Shown: positions 1-7,305 of the stretch, in pieces | How positions within the stretch are numbered: position 1 is the first letter of the stretch | Layout of the letters: every line of letters starts with the position of its first letter | DNA from: Smittium culicis | Taxonomy: Eukaryota > Kickxellomycota > Harpellomycetes > Harpellales > Legeriomycetaceae | Reading direction: 5' to 3' | Length of the DNA: 11,484 nt | NCBI GenBank assembly: GCA_001970855.1 | Contig: LSSN01001848.1 | Span: forward strand, 1 to 11,484 | Notes under the pieces: generated by a model | Databases searched by the model: none | What the model saw: the letters and a program-made list of their open reading frames with translations, nothing else | What the model was told of the DNA's origin: nothing | Translations under genes and position numbers: made by a program

Positions 1-17
1 TGAGATATAATTTTTAC

Positions 18-279
18 GGTTGGGTGAGGCTCGGCGGTTTTGGCAACAACAGCGATTTTGGCACCATCGCGGGCGGCTCTTAATGCGATTGCTTCACCAA
101 TTCCCCTATTATTTTAATTTAAGGTATTTATATATTAAAAATTAGATAGCTGAGCATTAGGTATATATTGTGTCAGCAGCATTATATCTGGGCGTTAAAA
201 ATAGCAAGCAATTAGTTGAGAGTATAGATTAATACCTGGAGGCACCTGTTATAAATAAAACTTTATTCTTAAGAGACAT
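18..279 (-). CDS. HSDL2: HSDL2-like short-chain dehydrogenase, N-terminal part (5' end of gene)
   Basis: The first two coding exons of a gene that continues off the left edge. Exon 1 is 236-279 (ATG at 279-277), an intron with GT at 235-234 and AG at 107-106 follows, and exon 2 runs from 105 to about 18. Splicing is in phase 2 and rebuilds the Rossmann NAD(P)-binding motif TGASRGIG (residues 11-18), preceded by a start typical of the family (MSLKNKVLFI). Exon 2 continues with AIALRAARDGAKIAVVAKTA and then EPHPT. The block AKTAEPHP is characteristic of hydroxysteroid dehydrogenase-like protein 2. In that family LPGTIY normally follows, so the GTAAAA at 17-12 is probably the donor of the next intron, not coding sequence. 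HSDL2 proteins are peroxisomal or mitochondrial SDRs, usually with a C-terminal SCP2 sterol-carrier domain. The catalytic YxxxK and any SCP2 domain lie outside the window. The substrate is not known from this sequence. Confidence 0.85.
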
Positions 280-901
280 TGATGAAAGATATCGGGTTAG
301 AAAATTTAAAGGAAATAGAGAGGTATTTTTAGTAAAAATAAAAGAAGCTATAGGTACATAAAAATATTAAAATTTAGTATTTTGTATTTTGACAAAGTAT
401 TTTTGAGTTGTATTTGAATACAATAAATGATGGCTAGAATTTTCTTCTTGAGCTGCGCGAGATCAGTATTTATTTATTTTTGAGACAGTCTGGAATATTC
501 AGTATGAATTCAGATGGGAAAATGTGTGGACAAATATGCGCGCAATGTGTTTGAACGCTTTTGGGAATCCCTTAGCGACGAATTACCTAATTGGGCTTGT
601 TTGCCAAGAAAATAAACGTACTTGTTTACATCTTTGTTACTTAATTTATTAATTTTAATATATATTATTTTATGGACAGCTTGTTAAGTAACATTGTTTA
701 TTGTAATTATAAAATAAATCGAGATGGTTTCAATTATATTAAATATATTCAGCACAATCTAGAAAGGCTCGTGCCCATTGAGGGTCCAATAAGGATTAAA
801 AGATGGCAGTGAGTACAAACTGTCAAATATCGCTTGAATGCCATTTTCTGAGTATTACAATTTATAGATTTAAGCATTTTAATTTGTTGATGACTAGTAA
901 A
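280..901. other. Divergent intergenic region with an ambiguous GC-richer patch
   Basis: This separates the HSDL2-like start (279, minus) from the MPDU1-like start (1813, plus), so it should hold the HSDL2 promoter. Most is AT-rich. The stretch of about 455-617 is visibly richer in G and C. It is open in two plus-strand frames: one runs about 64 codons from 454 to the TAA at 646-648, and a second is a 33-codon ATG ORF at 514-615. One minus-strand frame is also partly open. A segment at 753-808 sits between an AG and a perfect GTGAGT donor (809-814). I recognise no protein in these frames and cannot join them into a credible gene, so no CDS is called. Confidence 0.4.
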
Positions 902-1093
902 CCCTTTCCATCAAACACTCTTAAAAAGTTTAAACTGATTTGATTCGCTATAATTATTAATGCTGATTGACAATTTGCCCCTTTCGTCAGATAGTTTATA
1001 GCTTTTCGCTTTTCAGAATTTAACTATTTTAATTGAACGCAGTTGGCTATTCTCGGTAGATCAAGATCAGTCCAACTCCACCGCCAAAAAGAA
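902..1093 (-). mobile_element. Old, diverged copy of the ~190-bp TTAA MITE (inverted)
   Basis: On the minus strand this matches the MITE family described at 6574-6955 and 10354-10913. Its interior contains AATAGCCAACTGCGTTCAAT, against ATAGCCAACAGCGTTCAAT in the young copies, followed by TAAAATA..TTAAATTC. Its right end reads CGAATCA ... TTTTTAAGAGTGTTTGATGG followed by AAAGGGTTTA. The left end is decayed (TTAATTCTTTTTGGCGGTGG). The 192-bp length agrees with the 189-190 bp of the other copies. One flank is TTAA (1094-1097); the other is TAAA (898-901), presumably a mutated TTAA. There is no coding capacity. It is clearly older than the copies at 6.6 kb. Confidence 0.75.
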
Positions 1094-1812
1094 TTAAATA
1101 ATATTTACATAATACATGCGACGACAATTTATTGGCTAAATGAAATGGCTTGTCAAATAGACTTACATTATAAATATCTATAGCGAATCAGTAAATATGA
1201 TCTAATATGTTCATTTGCTTTGAGCCAGAAAAAATATAATTTTAAGGCCAATAAAATGTCGCCAAAAGATCTTAGGTCTGTGTGCCGGCTCTGATTGGAT
1301 TACATCTATACTCGACCTGTGCCCAATTATCAAGCTATATCTACATTCGCTTTTTTTGAGAGAACGATGAACCAATAGCTGGGGCTTTTTGGGCCGCGAG
1401 GAGAACTTGACGCTCTGATGAATAAATAGCCTAATTTTGTTCCATACAAATTAACTCTATTTGCTTTTATTTGCCATATAAGTTTTACTCAATATTTTGT
1501 TCCTCATAAAACTGCGTTTAAAAAAGCTCAAACTTAAATTCCGTTATTTTTTAACTTTATAATTAGTCTTCCTTTAAATCTCAATACTTTCAATACACGC
1601 TCTATACAAAACCTCGCTCGTATTACATATAAGTTTGCACTCTAGCTTTTTGAAACGAGAGCTAATTTACATTTCTCTCTGTTATAGACCATTCCCTTGC
1701 GTACTCAATATCGCTCTTATCAACTTCGCCAAAGTCGCTACTCTTACCCTCTAACAAATTTTTTTTGAAACTTTACTCTCGATTTAACTGCAACAATCCT
1801 ATAATATACAGT
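1094..1812. promoter_or_regulatory. Upstream region of the MPDU1-like gene
   Basis: Non-coding. About 1130-1235 carries a possible further decayed right half of the same MITE (TTTATTGG, then TATAAAT..CTATAGCGAATCAG), which is weak. From about 1430 to 1812 the plus strand becomes pyrimidine-rich, with repeated CT and TTT runs and TATAAG at 1477 and 1628. This is a pattern seen just upstream of transcription starts in many fungal genes. The initiation context is CAGTATGG (ATG at 1813-1815, A at -3). No specific operator could be identified. Confidence 0.35.
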
Positions 1813-2553
1813 ATGGTCTATTTACCTTCATTTTTGAGAGATCCGATAGCTCTTATTCTCGGTGAAAAATGCACTGAGACTCTGATTGATCGTTTCGATA
1901 TCCTCGAGCCCACCTGCTTGCGCTTCGCTATTTCCAAAGCTTTAGGAATTGCCATTGTTGCCGGAGGCTGTATTGTTAAGCTCCCTCAAATTTATAAAAT
2001 CATTTCCTCAAAATCTGCTCGTGGGCTCTCCCTTGCCAGCTTTTTGCTTGAAACTATGGCCAACTTTGTCAATATTGCTTACAGTATCAGACAAAATTTC
2101 CCCTTTACTACCTTTGGTGAAAGCGTCTTTATCGGAATCCAAAACTATTTTATCGCTATTACTATAATGATCCTTAACGGCCAAGAACTCCTTGGTATGG
2201 TTGCTGCTGGAATGTTGGTTGTTGTTGCTTACCTCCTCAATGACAGTTCTTGGACCTCTGGAAACTTTTTAGCCACCCTACAAGCCCTCACCATCCCTCT
2301 TTTAATTAGCTCTCGTATCCCTCAAATACTTAAAATTCACAAAGAAAAAACTACCGGTCAACTATCCTCGTTTTCCGTCTTTAACTATTTTTTGGGAACT
2401 CTTGCCCGCATTTACACCACTTTTGTTGAAGTTGATAACAATCTAGTCCTCGTAGGCTACCTATTAAGCCTCGTCACTAATGGTATCTTAGCTACCCAAA
2501 TGATTTATTACTGGAATTCTTCCCCAAAATCTTCAAAATTAAAGAAACATTAA
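1813..2553 (+). CDS. MPDU1: MPDU1-like PQ-loop membrane protein (mannose-P-dolichol utilisation)
   Basis: Predicts 246 residues, essentially the usual family length, with no introns. The reading frame is open further upstream to a TTG at 1765, but the first ATG is 1813 and fits the family N-terminus, so it is chosen. Two PQ-loop repeats are visible. The first is VKLPQIYKI at residues 55-63, followed by the hallmark KSARGLS and a conserved LLE. The second is SRIPQILKI at 167-175, followed by TTGQLSS and LARIYTTFVE. Several hydrophobic segments (about 42-58, 104-121, 127-142, 153-168, 220-240) fit a seven-helix ER membrane protein. A lysine-rich tail (KSSKLKKH) ends the protein. MPDU1 is required for use of dolichol-phosphate mannose and glucose in the ER lumen during N-glycan and GPI assembly; its biochemical mechanism is not settled. 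The gene is convergent with the CAF-1 gene downstream. Identification rests on motifs and length. Confidence 0.9.
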   Translation: MVYLPSFLRDPIALILGEKCTETLIDRFDILEPTCLRFAISKALGIAIVAGGCIVKLPQIYKIISSKSARGLSLASFLLETMANFVNIAYSIRQNFPFTTFGESVFIGIQNYFIAITIMILNGQELLGMVAAGMLVVVAYLLNDSSWTSGNFLATLQALTIPLLISSRIPQILKIHKEKTTGQLSSFSVFNYFLGTLARIYTTFVEVDNNLVLVGYLLSLVTNGILATQMIYYWNSSPKSSKLKKH

Positions 2554-2867
2554 TATTTATTTATCCCTCTATTTTAATTAATATTTTAATAGTTCTAAAT
2601 TTTCTTATTAAATACCCTAAATTTGAATTTTTCTTATTTTTCAATTAATTTAACTCTTACTGTAATTCATTTTTTATCTTTACCACGACTCCACTATTTT
2701 ACTTAAAACCCGTATTTTAGTTGCATTATTAATTAGGAATTTCTATTTGGTGATTTCAGAATTTATTTAAACATACTCGCAGATCATACGATTTTATTTT
2801 TATTACATGTTATATAAAAAAATGTTAGAAAGTGATCACATACAGATTAAATATATTATAAATACAT
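2554..2867. other. Convergent intergenic region (3' ends of MPDU1-like and CAF-1 genes)
   Basis: About 314 bp of very AT-rich sequence between two stop codons that face each other. On the minus strand an AATAAA (plus-strand TTTATT, 2799-2804) lies about 64 nt past the CAF-1 stop and could be its poly(A) signal. No clear AATAAA is seen for the MPDU1 side. I see no gene here. Confidence 0.5.
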
Positions 2868-5837
2868 CTAATCAATCTTTGTCGGAACTACTCGACGTTT
2901 CTTAACTGGTGGTCTATTGATTACTTCTACATTAAAAGTTTTGATTGGCAATTCTTCTTCAGCCCCATCGCCATTTATTACATCTTTTTCAGAATCAGCT
3001 GGCCCTGAATTGTTAATATTTTTAGCGGCTGTTCCACACTCTATCAACGGCGATGTGTTGTCAATAAGCACCTCAACACTTACTTGCTTCCTAATTTCTG
3101 GAACCAATGTTGACTTATCATCATCCTGTATTTTACACAAAAATGGCTTTCCAAATTCCTCATGATCAAATGATACTATAGATACAAATCCATCAGTAGA
3201 TGTGATCAAGAGAAACATTCCATCAGGTGTCCTATAATTCATTCAAATTAAAAAATAAATTTATTATTATTTTTTATCTTTTTCTTTAATACATTTATCA
3301 ATACGTTCAACAGTATCTAGCTTTATTTTAATATATTGGCACTTTTTAATTAGGAAAAATAATATTTCACATACCATGCCAGATCAGTTATTGACCCATA
3401 GTGAAGGTCACCTAAAAATGATATTGCATTATTTCTCGACCCCTTTGATTGCTCTTCGGAATTACTGTAAGGGCTAATACTATAAATAGCCACATCTTTT
3501 AAGCTAGCAATAGCAACAATTATTCGGTCTGAGCGTTTTTTCTGTGGAATTATAGGTACATTCTTGTATTCAAAAGCTGCGATCTGGCTTAATTTATCAC
3601 TACTAATCTCTGATGTTTCTATACATTGAGATTCATTGATATGTTTATTTGTTATTTCATTAAAGCCGACTGGGCACGACTTAACGACAACCGTTGCCTT
3701 AGTATGCCCTGGGAGATGTAGCGATGGTTGCCTAGATATGTAAAAGTAGAGTACTTGATTGATTAATTTGATTTATTATATTCACAACAAAAATGGCTTC
3801 ACTTACCCAGTTAAGCAACATCGATCCCATCCATACACCGTTTCTTGGTGTTTAACTTTCGGATCAGAGCTATTAGTCTTTGCACATTTAAAAACCCCTG
3901 ATGGAGCTAACAGTAATTCGCCGTCGGGTAAAAATTCAAGCCTTCTAAAAAATGAATTCATGTTGTCATCATGAAATAATTTAAACTCGGGCTTTCTAGT
4001 TGCTGTCCCTATTGTGCTACTCCGACCAGAAATATTTGAATCACTTTTTTCAAGCTCACTTATAGTCTCCCTTTCCTCTAATCTTTTTTTTATTGGAGAG
4101 CTGACCGTTTCCACGTCAATTTCAAAATTGATATCAAATTCGTTACTTGGGGATTTAGGAACTGTAGCATCTGATCTATATATCGTTTCTGACTCATTTT
4201 CAATAGAGCTTTGAAAATTTTCAGACAAAAACTTGAAATTATGGCCTATGTTTTTAACGATTTCCTCTCCAGGTTTAATGTTTTTTTGTACCTCGTAAAT
4301 TTGAACAGTTCTATTAATTTTCAAAAATTATTTAATTTTAAAGTATACTATACTAATATATCTCGCTGAAATGATGCTTATTTTTAAGAATTTAAATAAA
4401 TAGACAAACTGTTATTAAATATCGAGTAATAAATACCTGTCACAACTCTGCGTGGCAACATATAAATTTTTCGGGTCCCAACAAACTCCCATAACATAAT
4501 GTGAATGATCAGATAATATTTGGCAGCATTTGTCTATTAGAAGGTTATATTAAATTCAGATATTGAAGAATAAGCAATTAATGATATATTTAGATCAATT
4601 TAAAAATGATAGTAAGTTTGTAATAATAATAAATATCCCACATGTTGATGTATCCCATATTCTGGAAGTATTGTCGATAGATCCACTGATTATATATTTT
4701 CCATCTGGAGACCATGCTAGATCGTAAATGTCAGCAAGAGAGCCTCTGTAAGCAAAAAAATTTTGCAAATAAGATTAGAGTTAATAGAATAACATTTATT
4801 TTTCAAAATATACTGTATTATGTATATAAAAATCTATACTAACCTAAGAATTGAGATGGGTTTCCAAATTTCAGACCCAATCAAAGAAGAGTCTTCCCCA
4901 AATAATGAGCTCTCAATGACAATTTAATTGCTTTGGTTTTTTTCAACTTCTTTCCATATTATAATAGCACCGTCTAAAATTATAATTAAATCAGGCTTAA
5001 TGTTAGGAATTATTCTTAAATTACCAAATGCAATTTCAATTAATTAAATAAAAAAAATTTATTGGGAAATTATTATCACTTGGAAAATATAAACTTGGAA
5101 TAAATTTATGTTAACATTATATATTACACAGAGACTAAATATATATATATATAGCTCGAGAATAATCGCACAATTAAATAATAAAAATAAATAATTAAAA
5201 TTACCGTCACCAGCGGTTGCTAATCGTGAATCTAAGGTGTAAATTCAGCATATTTAATAAATAATAAATTACAATTAAATAGGGCATAGAAAATAAATAA
5301 AAAATATACTATTCAATGTAATGTTGAGAAGAATGTTCAAGTTAATACAAAAAAGAAAAAAAGTTATTAAATATAGATAAAATATGTAAAAAGTACCTAT
5401 GGGGCAAAACCTGACCACGTTGACGGGCGCTGTGTGCCTGCTTAAATTGGCTCTAAATTCGACTATGGGTTTTGTATCTTGTAGCTCATATTCGTTTAAA
5501 TTCCAAATCTATGAATAAAGCGGCAAATATGATTATTTAGATATTGATATAACTCTTAGGTGAATAAAATTGTAGCAAATTAATAGAAAAACGCTAGTAA
5601 TAAATGGTTTTTTGCATTAAATTATAAAAATTGAGCAAAAGATAATATATAAACTAGGAGCTGACTTACTCTGACATTAGAATCAGCGCCTCCAGTAGCA
5701 AATCTGTAGGCTTTTCTTTCTTTATTTTCAGCTGAGTTTAAATTATTAGAACCGGTGTTGTTGTAGCATTTATCGAAATCAGCGCTAAATATTGGAAGCT
5801 TTTCGTGCCAATTTATCTGTGCCGTTTTAACCTTCAT
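2868..5837 (-). CDS. CHAF1B: Chromatin assembly factor 1 p60-type subunit (WD40; Cac2/CHAF1B), nine exons, with one internal TAA
   Basis: CAF-1 deposits H3-H4 on newly replicated DNA; this WD40 subunit bridges the large subunit and Asf1. Exons, minus strand: 5837-5670, 5508-5397, 5231-5205, 4973-4844, 4745-4642, 4533-4437, 4310-3807, 3731-3375, 3231-2868. All introns are GT-AG (75-231 nt) and all joins stay in frame, giving 621 codons including the TAG stop. Family blocks appear in order: [68 protein letters not shown], then [16 protein letters not shown], then [23 protein letters not shown] (about 325-343); [31 protein letters not shown] low-complexity insert (about 222-320) precedes FHDD and carries SPIKK (284-288), a CDK-type site. 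The C-terminus ends [11 protein letters not shown], resembling the Asf1-binding B-domain motif. Oddities: exon 3 is only 27 nt, the intron 5 donor is GTGGGA, and codon 119 in exon 4 is TAA (4926-4924). Family identity is secure; whether full-length protein is made is not. Confidence 0.88.
4924..4926 (-). other. In-frame TAA inside exon 4 of the CAF-1 gene (codon 119)
   Basis: Exon 4 reads [15 protein letters not shown], then TAA, then [14 protein letters not shown] and [12 protein letters not shown]. Both sides are in the same frame and the downstream part joins correctly to exon 5 ([12 protein letters not shown]). The stop lies in the loop between two WD repeats, which is variable in the family. 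It could be a real nonsense mutation (for example from CAA), a base error, a 36-nt in-frame micro-intron (GTTGAA at 4947 to AG at 4912), or readthrough. Genome-wide reassignment is unlikely, because TAA ends the MPDU1 and PKA frames here. Confidence 0.85.
5139..5152. repeat. (AT)n microsatellite
   Basis: Seven AT units inside intron 3 (5204-4974) of the CAF-1 gene. That is the gene's longest intron. Confidence 0.8.
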
Positions 5838-6569
5838 GTCTATTAATTAATATATAATAAACAAAACTCGTTGTTTGGAGTAAGTATAGCTGAGAATCTA
5901 ACAAAGTATTTGCGTTTGATTTTCTGCTCTTTTTATTTTCTTTTTGTTTTAGGGCTTATAAAATCCTTATAAATTTGAGCGACGAAAGTAATATTATAAA
6001 GTTATATTTTTGAAATGCTCATTATTCAAACTAAAATGTAAAGAATTTAGTATAGAATTAATTTAATACATAATATTTCATAATTATAAAAGTAAATAAA
6101 ATACGCCAATAGATAATTCATTTAAATACTATGCAGTATTTACTGGCTGGTTGTTGTTTATTTATATGCTTAGGTAAATAAATCGGGCAAATAGTATATA
6201 GGAAAACGCACAGTTATTTTTCCTAATTGAAAATAAACGTAAAACACATTTAGAGATTTTTAGTTAATATTATGAGGGCATGTATACACGCCTAATTCCG
6301 ATGATTAAATATATACATATATTTTTAGGCCTTATACTGAGATTTAAAATATATATATATGTGCCTTATAATTTACAGAGAATTCTATATTCGGTTAGCT
6401 GTTTATTATACCGTATTTAAAAATATTTTTGATACTATTGAACTGTGTATAACCCCTTCACGGATAACACACTTTAACAGGTTGAATTTTGTGATTCACT
6501 GAAAGTATATAAGAGAAATATATATTTCTGCTAGACTTCAAGCTATCAATTTATTAAAGAATTTCAGTA
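5838..6569. promoter_or_regulatory. Upstream region of the CAF-1 gene
   Basis: About 730 bp of AT-rich sequence between the CAF-1 start codon and the first MITE. It should contain the CAF-1 promoter on the minus strand. I see no ORF of note. A polypyrimidine run ending in TTTTAG (about 5928-5952, plus strand) resembles a splice acceptor but has no exon with it. An (AT)6 run lies at 6349-6360. A short stretch at 6450-6463 (TAACCCCTTCACGG) resembles a MITE left terminus but nothing behind it aligns. No MCB- or SCB-type S-phase element was found by eye. Confidence 0.35.
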
Positions 6570-6573
6570 TTAA

Positions 6574-6955
6574 CCCTTTCACGGGCGGTAGACTATTTTT
6601 GACCCACCAGATATAGCCAACAGCGTTCAGTTAAAATACTTTAATTCCGAGGCTTTAAGAAATATTAGTATATTAACCCTTTCCCGGCCGGTAGACTATT
6701 TTTGACCCACCAGATATAGCCAACAGCGTTCAATTAAAATACTTTAATTCCGTATCTTATTCATTTATTGGCATATTGTAAATATTCAGCAAATAATAGT
6801 TTTGCTTAAAAATCGTAAACGAATCAATTAATTTAATTTTTTAAAGAGTGTTGAACGGGAAAGGGTTATATTTTAAAAACAAATAATAAACTTGCTTATA
6901 AATCATAAACGAATCTTTAAATTCAATTATTTAAAGAGCTTTGGACGGGAAAGGG
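6574..6955 (+). mobile_element. Outer MITE of the TTAA family, split by a second copy
   Basis: The left half is 6574-6672 (starting CCCTTTCACGGGCGGTAGAC) and the right half is 6870-6955 (ending TTTGGACGGGAAAGGG). It is flanked by TTAA on both sides (6570-6573 and 6956-6959). The halves are separated by a complete copy of the same family at 6677-6865. Removing the inner copy with one of its target duplications leaves 189 bp, the same length as the inner copy. The halves align respectively with the left and right halves of the copy at 10354-10543. Terminal inverted repeats are short (about 10 bp, CCCTTTC-CG). No ORF is present, so it depends on a transposase elsewhere. The TTAA target and CCC ends fit the piggyBac superfamily. 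Confidence 0.85.
6677..6865 (+). mobile_element. Inner MITE (189 bp) inserted in the outer MITE
   Basis: Begins CCCTTTCCCGGCCGGTAGAC and ends GTGTTGAACGGGAAAGGG. The ends form a perfect 10-bp inverted repeat, CCCTTTCCCG. Flanks are TTAA (6673-6676) and TTAT (6866-6869), the latter a TTAA with one change. Over the first ~75 bp it differs from the outer copy at only about three positions, so both are fairly young. Its middle (CATTTATTGGCATATTGTAA) differs from the outer copy and from 10354-10543, but resembles the copy at 10725-10913, so two internal variants of the family exist here. Confidence 0.88.
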
Positions 6956-6959
6956 TTAA

Positions 6960-7305
6960 ACTACATTTATTAAGCTCTGTAGACTAGACTTTGACTTTCT
7001 AATACGATTGATGACTCAAGAAAGGGCTAATATACAAAGGCAAATGTATATTCTAAACTATGTTTTAAAAATCAAGTTAAATTATATTAAAAAGCTAATT
7101 TATAAGCTGCGCTTTTTCATTATAGTTCAAATTATTCAACACTAGTGTTCTAAATTTGTAGTTAGAAATAAATATACGCAAAAAACAAAGTGGCAAGAGT
7201 CTATGCAATTATATTAGGGTAAACAGCTATATCGTTAGTAAAAGGTTGTAAATAGGAAGCAAAGTGGTGTTGTGACTTATAAATAAAAGAGGATAAATGC
7301 AGGTA
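6960..7305. other. Intergenic, 3' flank of the PKA gene
   Basis: AT-rich, no gene seen. A short segment at 6970-7030 starts with TTAA, contains TGTAGACTAGACTTTGAC (compare GGTAGACTATTTTTGACC in the MITEs) and ends AAGAAAGGGCTAA. It could be an internally deleted MITE remnant, but the match is weak. The rest would hold the 3' UTR and poly(A) region of the PKA gene; no perfect AATAAA close to the stop was noticed. Confidence 0.35.

Noticed and set aside
234..360. Open plus-strand frame (42 codons ending KIKEAIGT) across the HSDL2 start
   Set aside because: It is antisense to the secure HSDL2 exon 1 and is explained by A-rich sequence without stops.
454..617. Resemblance of the frame YEF-WENVW...NP to the N-terminus of PRELI/MSF1 proteins
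   Set aside because: The spacing between the tryptophan and the NP pair is about four residues too long for that family and no later PRELI block follows.
514..943. A three-exon plus-strand gene (about 514-617, 753-808, 868-943) with open frames and a perfect GTGAGT donor
   Set aside because: Most of the third exon (902-943) lies in the right end of the inverted MITE copy, the first and second exons have no good matching donor and phase, and the joined product matches nothing I know.
2917..3165. Plus-strand ORFs opposite CAF-1 exons (2917-3165, 3759-3974, 4014-4214) and other-frame ORFs over MPDU1 and PKA (1949-2167, 7227-7460, 7917-8132)
   Set aside because: They overlap well-supported exons in other frames or on the other strand and show no family motifs.
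4936..4942. A frameshift in the A7 run of CAF-1 exon 4 as the explanation for the internal stop
   Set aside because: Dropping one A gives another stop about 20 codons on and loses the frame that joins properly to exon 5; the sequence on both sides of the TAA is already in the same frame.
6450..6463. Possible extra MITE left terminus (TAACCCCTTCACGG)
   Set aside because: Similarity stops after about 14 bases and no right end is found.
6574..6955. Repeated left and right ends read as tandem direct repeats or a CRISPR-like array
   Set aside because: The order left-left-right-right, TTAA flanks and 189-bp arithmetic show one element inside another; there are no regular spacers.
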